Part shown: positions 52,534 through 60,871 of the stretch, piece by piece
Layout: each line of letters starts with the position of its first letter
Numbering within the stretch: the first letter of the stretch is position 1
Program-made: the position numbers and the translations under genes
Origin: Paenibacillus oceani
GTDB lineage: Bacteria; Bacillota; Bacilli; Paenibacillales; NBRC-103111
Assembly (NCBI RefSeq): GCF_014705615.1
Contig: NZ_JACXJA010000017.1
Coordinates: 82,836 to 146,835 of the forward strand
DNA length: 64,000 nucleotides
Direction: 5' to 3'
Notes under the pieces: generated by a model
Databases searched by the model: none
Seen by the model: the letters and a program-made list of their open reading frames with translations, nothing else
What the model was told of the DNA's origin: nothing

Positions 52534-52776
52534 TTACACTTCTTTGAACGCCTCGAGAATTTGCAGCCGTTCTTCCTCCGTACCTTGGAACCGTTCTACG
52601 GAAAAACGTTCCTCCGCCCAATGCATCAGCGCCGGACGGCTCAAAAACTCGAAATTGTCTTCGCCCCACTGATCGGAAATGACCCGGACCACGATACGCG
52701 TGCCGTGAACTTCGACGTTCAGCATGTTCCATTTATCTTGTTTATAAATCGTTACTTTCTTAATTCCTTTAGACAT
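52534..52776 (-). CDS. Hypothetical 80-aa protein
   Basis: A small basic-then-acidic protein (MSKGIKKVTIYKQDKWNML at the start, then VEVHGTRIVVRVISDQWGEDNFEFLSR over two strands, and a helical C-terminus LQILEAFKEV). AAAGGAGA precedes the ATG at 52776. No signal peptide, cysteine motif or membrane segment. I do not recognise the family; it looks like one compact alpha/beta domain. The stretch to the next upstream gene (52951) is 175 bases. Confidence 0.72.
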   Translation of the reverse strand: MSKGIKKVTIYKQDKWNMLNVEVHGTRIVVRVISDQWGEDNFEFLSRPALMHWAEERFSVERFQGTEEERLQILEAFKEV

Positions 52777-52950
52777 CCAGCATTCTCCTTTATTCGTATC
52801 ACATGCCGGGTGAAATGGCAGCCGCCCTGGCAGAAAGCGCCGAATCCGCTGGCGTCCGGATTCGCCCCGGCTTGCAGTCCGCCCTTTGTACGATTGTATC
52901 ATACGCAGACACCGTTGGAAATTATTCCGGCGGAAACCGGTGATATTCGG

Positions 52951-53613
52951 TCACGAATGGCCGGGATGTTTCGTTTTGCGGGCGACTTCGCTCCGGTCAT
53001 ATTTGCGCAGCAGATCGTCGAGCGCTTCGCGCAGGAGAGCGGATTCTTTTTTGTTCAGCTGCTCGGCCAGCGACTTTAACCGTCTGACGTTCGTTGAAGG
53101 GTAATAACACGATTTCATAACCATTTCTTCATTCGGCGGAAGCGCGACCTGATTGCGCCCGATTTCTTTGGCGGATACGAGTGCGGCGCTTGCCGCCCGG
53201 CGCAGGGCGGATTCGGTTTTGCCGTCCCGCGGGTATTGGGCTACGCCGATCGTGACTGTAATCCGGTGTTCCTGCGGCAGTTGAAAGACGTCTGCAGATG
53301 CTTCGATCTTGGCGCGAAACCGCTCCATCTGCAGGAAAGCCTGCTCCAACGTCGCCCCTTCGAGCACGAGAGCGAACTCGTCGCCGGACACGCGGTAAGC
53401 TTCCGCACCCGGCTCTTCCTTAAGGACGGCGGCCAGCTGCTTTAACACTTGGTCGCCCGTCTCGCTCCCCAGAATCTGATTGACTTCCAGAAAGTGATCG
53501 ACGTCGATCATCGCGAGGGCGACCTGCTCATCCTGCCCGATTTTCTCCTGGACGTGTTTCTCCATCGCTTTGTGATTCAGCAGCCCGGTAAGTGAATCCA
53601 AGTATTTCGTCAT
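52951..53613 (-). CDS. GGDEF domain fused to a ribbon-helix-helix
   Basis: A 220-residue cytosolic protein. Residues 1-155 are a minimal GGDEF domain with no sensor in front: DSLTGLLNHKA, the metal Asp in MIDVDHF, and the active-site variant RVSGDEFALVL (SGDEF, 76-80). An RxxD inhibitory site is not seen. Residues about 165-206, MVMKSCYYPSTNVRR followed by LKSLAEQLNKKESALLREAL, match a ribbon-helix-helix DNA-binding unit (a strand, then two helices). AGGAGTG precedes the ATG at 53613. Either a cyclase with a dimerising/DNA-binding tail or a c-di-GMP/nucleotide-sensing transcription factor. Confidence 0.85.
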   Translation of the reverse strand: MTKYLDSLTGLLNHKAMEKHVQEKIGQDEQVALAMIDVDHFLEVNQILGSETGDQVLKQLAAVLKEEPGAEAYRVSGDEFALVLEGATLEQAFLQMERFRAKIEASADVFQLPQEHRITVTIGVAQYPRDGKTESALRRAASAALVSAKEIGRNQVALPPNEEMVMKSCYYPSTNVRRLKSLAEQLNKKESALLREALDDLLRKYDRSEVARKTKHPGHS

Positions 53614-54053
53614 TGTATCACTCCTATGTATTGTAATAATCACATTACAAATTATTATATATATTATTGTAAAATTCAATAGTGTTTTTGGAAAATAATA
53701 GATAGAGGTAAGCAAGAGGCTGTCGATTCCATGTGGACAACCAAGTGGAAAGGGAAAAGATAACCTTCTGGCGAGTTTTGTCTGGAATCCCCTACCTTAT
53801 AATCCTTATGAAATCAAGGGATTCCGGACAACCTGTCTGAGCAGAAGAAGGTACCTTTTCACTGGGAACGGTCTGCTAACACTTCTACACAATAAATCGA
53901 CAGGCTCAACAAAGTCGTTTATCCAAAATATTCCTTGTTTTTTACATTTGCCTTCTTTATAATCGATACCAATACCCGGCGAGGCCGGGCAGAAGCACGA
54001 GCCGAGCGGAGTATGGAATCAATAGCCGAGAATAGCCGAGGAGAGTGGAGAAG
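53614..54053. other. Intergenic region containing a palindromic element
   Basis: Apart from the MITE-like palindrome at 53714-53909, only AT-rich promoter-like DNA upstream of the GGDEF gene (53640-53700) and a short GCCGAG-type repeat (54000-54040) near the next gene are visible. Confidence 0.6.
53714..53909. mobile_element. MITE-like imperfect palindrome
   Basis: About 195 bp whose ends are inverted repeats (GAGGCTGTCGATT and AATCGACAGGCTC, one mismatch). Inner arms also pair: TTGTCTGGAATCCC with GGGATTCCGGACAA (one mismatch) and CCTTCTG with CAGAAG. It has no coding capacity. The right terminus recurs at 19832-19851. A non-autonomous element or a dispersed structured repeat fits best. Confidence 0.6.
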
Positions 54054-54764
54054 ATGAAGCAAGAGCAGCATTACGAGCAAGTTGGGGTAGCTATGACATG
54101 CAGGGGCTACGCAGAATATGAGCGCATGTTCGGGCTGAATGCGGAGTTGCTGAAGAGCGGACCGGTACTGGACGTGGCGGCCGGAGCGTCATCGTTTGCG
54201 GCGGAAGTGCGTTCCATGGGGGTAGATGTCGTATGCGCGGACCCGCGTTATGCGATGTCACCGGAGCAGATCGGCGAAGAAGGGGCGGCCGAGATCGAAT
54301 CGTCTACGCTGAAGCTGGCCGGATTGGCGGGCAAGTTCGACTGGAGCTATTACGGCAATCCGCAATCCCACAAGGCCGGACGGCTGGAGTCGCTGGACAG
54401 GTTTCTGAGCGATTATTCGTTAGTGGGCGCCCGCGAGCGGTATGTGCCCGACAAGCTGCCGTCGCTGTCGTTCGCCGATAACCGTTTTGCGCTTGTATTG
54501 TGCAGCCACTTTTTATTTCTATATGGAGATCAGTTCGACGATACGTTTCACCGGGCGGCGCTGGAAGAGCTGCTGCGGGTATGCAGGCCTGGCGGCGAGG
54601 TGCGCGTCTATCCGCTGCTGTCGCTTCGCTGGGAGCGGTATCCGGGGCTGCCTGCTCTGATCGCGTTTCTGGAATCGCGGGGCGCATCCTGTGAGCTGCG
54701 GACTTCCGGACTTCCTTTTATCCCTGGTTCGTCGGAAATGTTATGTATAACCAAAAAAACGTAA
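54054..54764 (+). CDS. SAM-dependent methyltransferase-like protein
   Basis: A 236-residue Rossmann protein. Motif I is LDVAAGASSFAAEV (glycine loop slightly atypical), followed by an acidic strand end in VDVVCADPRY, and the later NRFALVLCSHFLFLYG and LRVCRPGGEVRVYPLL correspond to motifs IV and V/VI of class I methyltransferases. The first glycine of GxGxG is replaced by Ala, but the loop length is normal. ATG 54054 (GGAG upstream) is preferred over GTG 54045. Substrate unknown. Followed after 93 bases by the cold-shock gene. Confidence 0.8.
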   Translation: MKQEQHYEQVGVAMTCRGYAEYERMFGLNAELLKSGPVLDVAAGASSFAAEVRSMGVDVVCADPRYAMSPEQIGEEGAAEIESSTLKLAGLAGKFDWSYYGNPQSHKAGRLESLDRFLSDYSLVGARERYVPDKLPSLSFADNRFALVLCSHFLFLYGDQFDDTFHRAALEELLRVCRPGGEVRVYPLLSLRWERYPGLPALIAFLESRGASCELRTSGLPFIPGSSEMLCITKKT

Positions 54765-54857
54765 CGACAAGCCTGCATAAAAGTTCCCTCCTCTGCATAT
54801 AATAGGCGTTGCGCCGCATCAAACGGACGTCTCAAAAGCGAACTGGAGGTAATGGCA

Positions 54858-55055
54858 TTGAAAGGTACTGTAAAATGGTTTAACGCGGAGAAAGGGTACG
54901 GATTCATCCGGTCGGACGACGGGGAGGACGTATTCGTACACTACTCGGCGATTCAGGGAGACGGATTCAAGTCGTTGGACGAAGGCCAGGAAGTTGAGTT
55001 CGATAAAGTAACCGGCGAACGCGGCCCGCAGGCGTCCAACGTTAACAAGCTGTAG
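54858..55055 (+). CDS. Cold-shock domain protein (CspA family)
   Basis: A 65-residue single OB-fold nucleic-acid chaperone. RNP1 is KGYGFI and RNP2 [19 protein letters not shown] opens the first strands. The TTG at 54858 is the better start because GGAGGT (54845-54850) is 7 bases upstream; the in-frame ATG at 54852 is only 1 base from it. Cold-shock proteins bind single-stranded RNA and prevent secondary structure. Terminated at 55083-55117. Confidence 0.93.
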   Translation: MKGTVKWFNAEKGYGFIRSDDGEDVFVHYSAIQGDGFKSLDEGQEVEFDKVTGERGPQASNVNKL

Positions 55056-55082
55056 TCCTCTGCCTGCAGGCAAGTCCAAGAA

Positions 55083-55117
55083 AAGGCCGCCTCGAACGGA
55101 TCGGGGCGGCCTTGTTC
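55083..55117 (+). terminator. Terminator after the cold-shock gene
   Basis: AAGGCCGCC and GGGCGGCCTT around a 12-base loop, followed by TTGTTCT, a weak T tract. Confidence 0.75.
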
Positions 55118-55230
55118 TATGGCAAATAAGGCGAATCTATTCATGTGGAGATGGGAACTCCCCAATAGAAGCAGGAACAGGTTATGCAGATAAGCTTCAT
55201 TCTTGGGGGATTTTCCGGCAAGTATGCTTA

Positions 55231-55506
55231 TTACGGACCTTCGGTTACGGTTACGATCAGGTTCGCAGATAAAACCGGTGTAATAACTACGGTTTCTGCG
55301 GTGACCCCTGGAACAGGAACGATAATATCCTGATCGACTCCGAGGATAGGCAAGAGATCGATTGTAACGTTGCTCCCTACATACGGATAAGGTACATTCG
55401 TTAGCAGGTTAACTCCTACTGGGATCGTTACCGGCGGAAGGGGCGGGACGGTTTGAACGATAGAAGCCAGAGTAATCGTAACAAGACCAAAATCAGATGC
55501 TCCCAT
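55231..55506 (-). CDS. Hydrophobic Val/Pro/Thr-rich protein, possible spore-surface component
   Basis: A 91-residue protein with almost no charge, rich in Val, Pro, Thr, Leu and Ile (VPPLPPVTIPVGVNLL, VVITPVLSANLIVTV). It has no lysine or arginine at all, and the pattern suggests stacked beta-strands. AAGGAGGAG is an excellent ribosome site for the ATG at 55506. There is no typical signal peptide, and no transmembrane helix is regular enough. Its place next to the YheC-like gene hints at a spore coat or exosporium protein. This is inference; the family is not recognised. Confidence 0.7.
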   Translation of the reverse strand: MGASDFGLVTITLASIVQTVPPLPPVTIPVGVNLLTNVPYPYVGSNVTIDLLPILGVDQDIIVPVPGVTAETVVITPVLSANLIVTVTEGP

Positions 55507-55586
55507 GTTATCTCCTCCTTTCTGATCTTAGTATATGAATCTAGCAGCAGAATGTTCTTTTTATTTACTGAATTGTATGATTGTTA

Positions 55587-56666
55587 CTAGTTCGTTTGAC
55601 TTCGACGGTTCAGGATCAAGCAGAGAGCGTAATCGAGCGGCATCGTCAGCGAATCGCCCCGGTCCGGCTCCAGCCTGTTCATCAGCGGCGTAGGCAAAGG
55701 GTTTACTTCGAAGACAAACAAACGGCCGCTGCTCTCCATCCCCAGATCCACACTGATATCCGCGAAATGATGGGCCGTTCGGTCCAAAGTCCGGCCTATG
55801 CCGAATCCGATCTCGGCAGCTTCCTTATCCAGCCGGTCGATCCGTTCGGTTCCTTGAGGGTACATACTCTTCCACTGGATCATCGTTAAGATTCTCGTTT
55901 TCAAAGGAATGACATGGCTTGAATTGGGGGCGATCCGAAACACGAAATAAGAGACTTCCCAGCGGCCTGATCCGTTCTTGATCAGATGAAGCCGAAAGTC
56001 CGTCGCTCCGCCCATCCATTGCTCGGTCTGAATCGACTGCTGCAGCAAGTAAGGCCGCTTGTTCAAATTCGCCCGAAACTGGCTGTAAAAATCGCCGCTG
56101 CTCCTGTACGTCTCAAACACCATATCCAGCCCCCTCACATAAGAAGCCTGAATGCTCCCGTCCTCCTGAAGCGCCGCTCTAACGATCCCGAGACTGCTGT
56201 GGCCGTTCGCAGCGTCGATCGGTTTCAGGAACAGATCGCGGTGCCGGAGCAGAAATGATTCGAAATCCGCCTCGCCGGCAAGCCGCCGGGTATCTGGCAA
56301 ATAAGGGCGGATCGCACTGTCTGCAGCCAGCAGCTGCCACCCTTCCCACTTGTCGAACATGTAAGAGTTGAACACACGGTTGCTGGTCGCTTGTACGAGC
56401 TCGTTCATGCGTTTCGGACCCGCCATACACTGCATATAGACCGCGTCCGGAATCCGGAACGTTTCCTTCCCGGGATGGAAGGAACGGCGCTGCGGCAGCC
56501 AGCGGTGGCCGGTTACGGTACGTTCCGCGAGACGGACCGAGTCGTGATCGAACATGATCCAGGTGACGTCGGATGGGCCCGTGTATGACTGAAGCCGCTT
56601 TTTCACGAACGGATGGACGAATCTCCTGTGCTTGGATACGCAGATGCCGATCAGGGGGTGTCCCAT
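55587..56666 (-). CDS. YheC/YheD-type spore-coat ATP-grasp protein
   Basis: A 359-residue protein of the YheC/YheD family, which associates with the spore coat in Bacillus. It begins with the typical PLIGICVSKHRRFVHPF; FNSYMFDKWEGWQLL and FLKPIDAANGHSSLGIVR form the ATP-grasp N-half; TDFRLHLIKNGSGRW and FVFEVNPLPTP hold the magnesium-binding Asp/Glu/Asn. The reaction is unknown, possibly ligation of a small molecule to a surface polymer. AAGAAGGG precedes the ATG at 56666. It is the last gene of a three-gene unit with the CgeB-like and dehydrogenase genes. Confidence 0.88.
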   Translation of the reverse strand: MGHPLIGICVSKHRRFVHPFVKKRLQSYTGPSDVTWIMFDHDSVRLAERTVTGHRWLPQRRSFHPGKETFRIPDAVYMQCMAGPKRMNELVQATSNRVFNSYMFDKWEGWQLLAADSAIRPYLPDTRRLAGEADFESFLLRHRDLFLKPIDAANGHSSLGIVRAALQEDGSIQASYVRGLDMVFETYRSSGDFYSQFRANLNKRPYLLQQSIQTEQWMGGATDFRLHLIKNGSGRWEVSYFVFRIAPNSSHVIPLKTRILTMIQWKSMYPQGTERIDRLDKEAAEIGFGIGRTLDRTAHHFADISVDLGMESSGRLFVFEVNPLPTPLMNRLEPDRGDSLTMPLDYALCLILNRRSQTN

Positions 56667-56703
56667 AGTCGAGTCCCTTCTTTCCCATCGTGTTAGCTCG
56701 GCG

Positions 56704-58422
56704 TCACACGGTCGCCGTGCCTTTATAATCGAGTGCGGCTGCGGCGGTTTCCAGCGAGTAGACGGGCTGGGGTGTATCGGTGTGCATCACGAAATTAAAT
56801 TTATCGGCGGAGTAAAGCTTCATTCCGCTTTGGATGCAGCGCTCCAGCAGGCCGGCAAACGTAAGTCCCGCCAGCGGCGATGCGAACGCAATCCGGGTCA
56901 GCGCTTCCTTCTTCATTACCCATGCCGATTCGTTCAGGGTGGGAACGTAACGGTTCTGGTTATGCTCGTTGCACAAATAAAGCGCCGCCTGTCGCGGAGA
57001 ATAGGCGTAGTAGGCGCTTTTGCCAGCCAAATCGGCTCCCGTATATTGAAAAGCGTGCATCAGATCCGTCAAAAAATAAGGAGCGTAGTAGTGGTCTTCG
57101 TGAAAATAGGATACATATGGCATCGGGCTGTAGGCGGAGATGGCTTGCAGCATCTGGACAGGTGACTCCCCCTCGGGGCGGATGAACATCCTTACGTTCG
57201 TCCCGGCCTTCGCGAACGCAGGCGCCATGACCATATTCGGGCGATGCGTCAGTAGCATCAGCTCCTTTTTGCCCCAGCGCTGTTTCTGGAACTGATCGAG
57301 CACCCGCTCAAGCGAATCCGGCGAGGAAACGAAAGCAACCACCGCCGCGCCGGGCTCCTCCACAGCCCCCCGAATGCCAATCCTGGATAAAATGTCATGA
57401 AACCGGTGTTTGTATAGATGCCGGGAATACATTTCCCTCACACCGAGGACGCTCAGCTTCTCCGAGCAAAGCTTGTTGGTCAGCAGCTGGTGCAAAATCC
57501 GCGACGTTTGCTCCTTCGTATACGCGATCGGGACGAGATCGGGAAACATGCCGGCAATTCCCCGGGAGTAGCTGGTGATGACATTCGCACCGGAAGCCAG
57601 GAGCTCGTACACTCTTCGGGAGAACATCGTGGGGCTGTGTTTAACGGAATTTACGTTCAGGAATACCTTGTACAGCCGGTAAGCTTTTACCATCTCCGCG
57701 TAACTGAGCTGGCCGACGATGTGGGGACGGTACACATCGGGAAAACGGTCTCGCCACGCCCGGTCCGGTCTGTCATAGATATGAAGGCCGTATGGGATCG
57801 CCGGAAGCAGCAGCAGCTGCGTATCCGGAATGCGATCGGGATAAAGCGGATTGTGGTAATAGGTGCCTGCGAACGCAACGTTCCGCTTCCTCGTGTAGTT
57901 CGATCCGACGGGATTGTGCAGGGCGGGCTGGGCGGCGAAGGGCAGACTGTATACGCGAGAATGACCGGCATCTCTCTGATACAAGGGAATACAGCTTGCA
58001 TCCGTCGTAAAGATATGATCGAACAACTTGGCCGTACCTAGAAAATGATCATAGTTGGGAGGGTCTTCCTTGTTCCAAAACACGGTCGGGATGCCAGCCT
58101 GCCAGCAATAGGCGACAAGCTTGGCAATCTCGCAGCCGGTTCTCGACGGGTTCAAGCCGTAGAGTCCCCAGCGCCTGTCCTTCCATGCCGATTCGACAAG
58201 CAGAAAATGCGGCCGCACCTTATGCAGCTGCCTGCGCCATTTGGACACATACAGCGGGATTAACGTGCATTCGTACTTGAAGCATTCGAAGCTGAACGTA
58301 TCGAGAATCGAGGCAACTACCAGATCCGGCCTGCCATTGTGCAGTGGCGGAGCCGGAGGAAGCGTCTGGATTTGCGCTTTGACGCTGTTGAGAACAGTGG
58401 GTGCAAGGCTGTTAATGGTCAT
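56704..58422 (-). CDS. CgeB-like glycosyltransferase, spore maturation type
   Basis: A 572-residue protein. The N-terminal 180 residues (RPHFLLVESAWKDRRWGLYGLN, KLVAYCWQAGIPTVFWNKEDPPNYDHFLG) match the DUF3880/CgeB-type GT-B half and HSPTMFSRRVYELLASGANVITSYSRGI is the donor-binding half. From about 365 there is a second, GT-A-like part (AVVAFVSSPDSLERVLDQF, MPYVSYFHEDHYYAPYFL). CgeB acts on the outer spore surface of B. subtilis. ATG 58422 is chosen because AAGGAG is too close to GTG 58431. It overlaps the dehydrogenase gene's end by 11 bases. Confidence 0.85.
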   Translation of the reverse strand: MTINSLAPTVLNSVKAQIQTLPPAPPLHNGRPDLVVASILDTFSFECFKYECTLIPLYVSKWRRQLHKVRPHFLLVESAWKDRRWGLYGLNPSRTGCEIAKLVAYCWQAGIPTVFWNKEDPPNYDHFLGTAKLFDHIFTTDASCIPLYQRDAGHSRVYSLPFAAQPALHNPVGSNYTRKRNVAFAGTYYHNPLYPDRIPDTQLLLLPAIPYGLHIYDRPDRAWRDRFPDVYRPHIVGQLSYAEMVKAYRLYKVFLNVNSVKHSPTMFSRRVYELLASGANVITSYSRGIAGMFPDLVPIAYTKEQTSRILHQLLTNKLCSEKLSVLGVREMYSRHLYKHRFHDILSRIGIRGAVEEPGAAVVAFVSSPDSLERVLDQFQKQRWGKKELMLLTHRPNMVMAPAFAKAGTNVRMFIRPEGESPVQMLQAISAYSPMPYVSYFHEDHYYAPYFLTDLMHAFQYTGADLAGKSAYYAYSPRQAALYLCNEHNQNRYVPTLNESAWVMKKEALTRIAFASPLAGLTFAGLLERCIQSGMKLYSADKFNFVMHTDTPQPVYSLETAAAALDYKGTATV

Positions 58423-59701
58423 CGGCTTCACGGCTCCTTATACGGTTGATCCCGGGTGTACCGATCCGGTAACAAGCAAATCCGTGAATCTCCAGATCGG
58501 CCGGGTCGAGCGCGTTCCTCGTATCGAGAAACTGGCGGGTGTTCATACCGGCGGCGATCCGGGTGTAATCCAGTTCCCGGAACACGGCATGATCCGTCAG
58601 GAGGATCAGGCAGTCCGAACGCTCCGCCGCTTCGTAGACGCTGCTATTATTGCCATAAGCGTTTCCCGTATAAGGATCAAACACGTTGACGGCATAACCT
58701 TTGGATAAAAGGGCTTGAAGGATAGCGACGGACGGGCTGCCGCGCGTATCATCGCTGTTTCCTTTGTAGGCGAGGCCGAGAAGCGTCAGCACCGGGGTAT
58801 CGATTCCGGCGACGAGCGATTCGATCATCCGGACGATCCGGGCTGGCGTGTGATCGTTGATCGTTCTGGCAAGCAGCGTCAGCGGGGCGTCACCGTGAGC
58901 GCTATCCACGATAAACCACGGGTCGACGGCAATACAGTGCCCGCCTACGCCGGGTCCCGGCTGGAGGATGCGCACCCGGGGATGCGTATTGGCCAGCCGG
59001 ATCGCTTCCCATACGTTGATCCCGGCTGACTCGGAGATGCGGGCCATTTCGTTGGCGAAGGCGATATTGACGTCCCGGGACGTATTCTCCATCAGCTTAA
59101 CCATCTCCGCCGTCGCACTGTCCGTAAGATGAATGCTTCCTTTGACAAAACGGCCGTACAGCATCGCCGCTTCGCGGGCCGACTCTTCGTTCACGCCGCC
59201 GATAATGCGGTCATTGTCTACGAGTTCGCTCCACACATTGCCCGGATAGACGCGTTCGGGCGAATACGCGACGAAGAGCTGCCGGCCGATATCCAGTCCG
59301 GTTTGTTTCAACTGCGGCACGATATGACGATTCACCGTACCGGGAGGGATCGTAGATTCGACGACAACCAGATTGCCTTCTCTTAAATAAGGAATAATAG
59401 AATCGACCGCAGCATGCACATAGCTCAAATCCGGAGAGCGGTCGGGCCCTACCGGAGTTTGAACTGCAATGATATAGGCGTCTGCGTGATCCGGAACGGC
59501 AGAGAAGCGAAGCCGGCCTTCCGTCATTTGCGTTCTGACCGAGTCCCGGAGGCCGGGCTCGTTAATCGGAATGCCGCTGCGGTTCAAGGTGGCGATCACG
59601 GCGGCATTGATGTCCACTCCGCGTACGTCGATCCCGTGCTCCGCAAGGACGGCGGCGGTAGGGAGGCCGATATATCCCAATCCGATAACGTTGACTTGCA
59701 T
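58412..59701 (-). CDS. UDP-ManNAc/UDP-glucose-type nucleotide-sugar dehydrogenase
   Basis: A 429-residue enzyme that oxidises a UDP-sugar at C6 to the uronic acid, using two NAD. N-terminal NAD fold (VNVIGLGYIGLPTAAVLAEHG), the central AEMVKLMENTSRDVNIAFANEMA, the catalytic Cys in GPGVGGHCIAVDPWF (about residue 260), and the C-terminal UDP-binding LLGLAYKGNSDDTRGSPS. The family features fit the WecC/UDP-N-acetylmannosamine branch better than UDP-glucose. GAGGAGG precedes the ATG at 59701. First gene of the unit that supplies an acidic sugar, presumably for the CgeB-like transferase. Confidence 0.9.
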   Translation of the reverse strand: MQVNVIGLGYIGLPTAAVLAEHGIDVRGVDINAAVIATLNRSGIPINEPGLRDSVRTQMTEGRLRFSAVPDHADAYIIAVQTPVGPDRSPDLSYVHAAVDSIIPYLREGNLVVVESTIPPGTVNRHIVPQLKQTGLDIGRQLFVAYSPERVYPGNVWSELVDNDRIIGGVNEESAREAAMLYGRFVKGSIHLTDSATAEMVKLMENTSRDVNIAFANEMARISESAGINVWEAIRLANTHPRVRILQPGPGVGGHCIAVDPWFIVDSAHGDAPLTLLARTINDHTPARIVRMIESLVAGIDTPVLTLLGLAYKGNSDDTRGSPSVAILQALLSKGYAVNVFDPYTGNAYGNNSSVYEAAERSDCLILLTDHAVFRELDYTRIAAGMNTRQFLDTRNALDPADLEIHGFACYRIGTPGINRIRSREADDH

Positions 59702-59816
59702 GCTGCAACCTCCTCTTGCCCAGCTTGACGGAAATGCTCGTTTTAGTGTATGAGCGCGCTGCGGCTGCTGTACAGGCGGTTGTCGCTTGTCTGCGTAAAT
59801 GTGCGGAACAATCGCT

Positions 59817-59845
59817 TTGACCGCCCTCAGGGGAAATGGTAAACT
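59817..59845 (+). promoter_or_regulatory. Promoter of the broken yebC gene
   Basis: TTGACC (59817-59822) and TAAACT (59840-59845) are separated by exactly 17 bp. The first ATG of yebC follows at 59883. Confidence 0.65.
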
Positions 59846-59882
59846 ATTAGGGCCATACTACGAACGAGAAGCAGTACAAGCT

Positions 59883-60526
59883 ATGCCAAAGTTTAAAAAT
59901 TTCGCAGCAAAAAAAGGGAAGCTGGACCAGGCCAAAAACAATATGTTCGTCAAGCTGGCCCGGGAAATCTATATGGAAGCCCGTAAGGGCGGACCGAACC
60001 CGGACGGCAACTTCAAGCTGAAGACGGCGTAGAGTATGAGGAGATCATCTACGAAGGCTACGGACCGGGCGGAGTCGCCATCATGGTAAAATGTTTGACC
60101 GATAGCCGCAATCGCACGGCTGCCGACGTTCGCTCCATCTTCAACAAACGGGGCGGCAACATGGGCGAATCCGGCTGCGTCTCCTATATGTTCGACGAGA
60201 AGGGCGTCCTTATGATCGACCGGGAAGATGTGGAGCTTGAAGAGGACGAAGTGATGATGCAGGTGCTGGAATGCGGAGCCGAAGACGTGATCGCAAGCGA
60301 GGACAGCTTCGAGATTTTGACCCACCCGCACGAATTCGAGGCGGTGAAGACGGCTCTCGAGGGCCAGGATTATTCTTTTGAGAGCTCGTCCTTGCGTTGG
60401 GTGCCGCAAAACTACGTCAAGGTAGAAGGCGACAATGCCGACAAGCTGATGAAGATGATGGAAGGCTTCGACGATAACGACGACGTGCAGGACGTGTACG
60501 CCAACTTCGAAACGGATGATGCCTAA
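59883..60526 (+). pseudogene. yebC/TACO1-family gene broken by an internal deletion
   Basis: The N-terminal part (MPKFKNFAAKKGKLDQAKNN, FVKLAREIYMEARKGGPNPD) stops after NFKLKTA at 60032. The rest continues in another frame: DGVEYEEIIYEGYGPGGVAI, LTDSRNRTAADVRSIFNKRG, GNMGESGCVSYMFDEKG to 60526. Compared with intact YebC proteins, about 33 residues (the helix AIxKAKAAN...IERAI) are missing at the junction, and the lost length is not a multiple of three. The junction carries GACGGCG, which could have been a direct repeat in the parent gene, so slippage deletion is likely. YebC/TACO1 proteins help ribosomes at proline stretches or act as regulators; a second copy elsewhere would be needed. The 3' frame could in principle be translated separately from 60083. 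Confidence 0.82.
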
Positions 60527-60537
60527 GGTTTTCCTAA

Positions 60538-60719
60538 AGGTGCGTGTTCAAAAAGTCTGGTTTTCAGCACCGAGAAGTTGGGATGAAGCTAGGAAATGAG
60601 GAGCGGAGCGTAGTGGCAGCTTTTGTGAGCACCGGAAGTTCCGGCTGAATTCCATATTCGATGTCGAGTAGGCTTTCGGATCTGCTTCGTGATCAAAAGC
60701 GGACTTTTGAACAACCTCT
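60538..60719. mobile_element. Dispersed non-coding repeat with inverted ends
   Basis: About 180 bp bounded by GTTCAAAAAGTC and GGACTTTTGAAC-type inverted ends. The interior, with GCACCGAGAAGTTGGGATGA and CACCGGAAGTTCCGG, looks to me like a repeat found many times in Paenibacillaceae genomes. It has no coding capacity. Family membership is from memory and needs a search. Confidence 0.65.
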
Positions 60720-60766
60720 AAAGGGGAGACAGTTGCCCCGGCAAACGCAGATTGAATACATGGCTG

Positions 60767-60797
60767 AAGGTCCCGCTAGCCGGGACCTTTGTTTTTG
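60767..60797 (+). terminator. Terminator downstream of yebC remnant
   Basis: AAGGTCCCG and CGGGACCTT around CTAGC, followed by TGTTTTTG. Confidence 0.85.
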
Positions 60798-60871
60798 TAC
60801 AGGAACGCCGAGCGGGAGAACGGGTGGAGCGGAAGTTCACAAAGCGGGATTATTTTGAAAGGGGCTGTTGA

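Larger units (their letters stand above)
60527..60871. other. Intergenic region: dispersed repeat and terminator
   Basis: Filled by the palindrome-ended repeat (60538-60719) and the terminator at 60767-60797. The short stretch 60798-60871 leads into topB. Confidence 0.65.
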
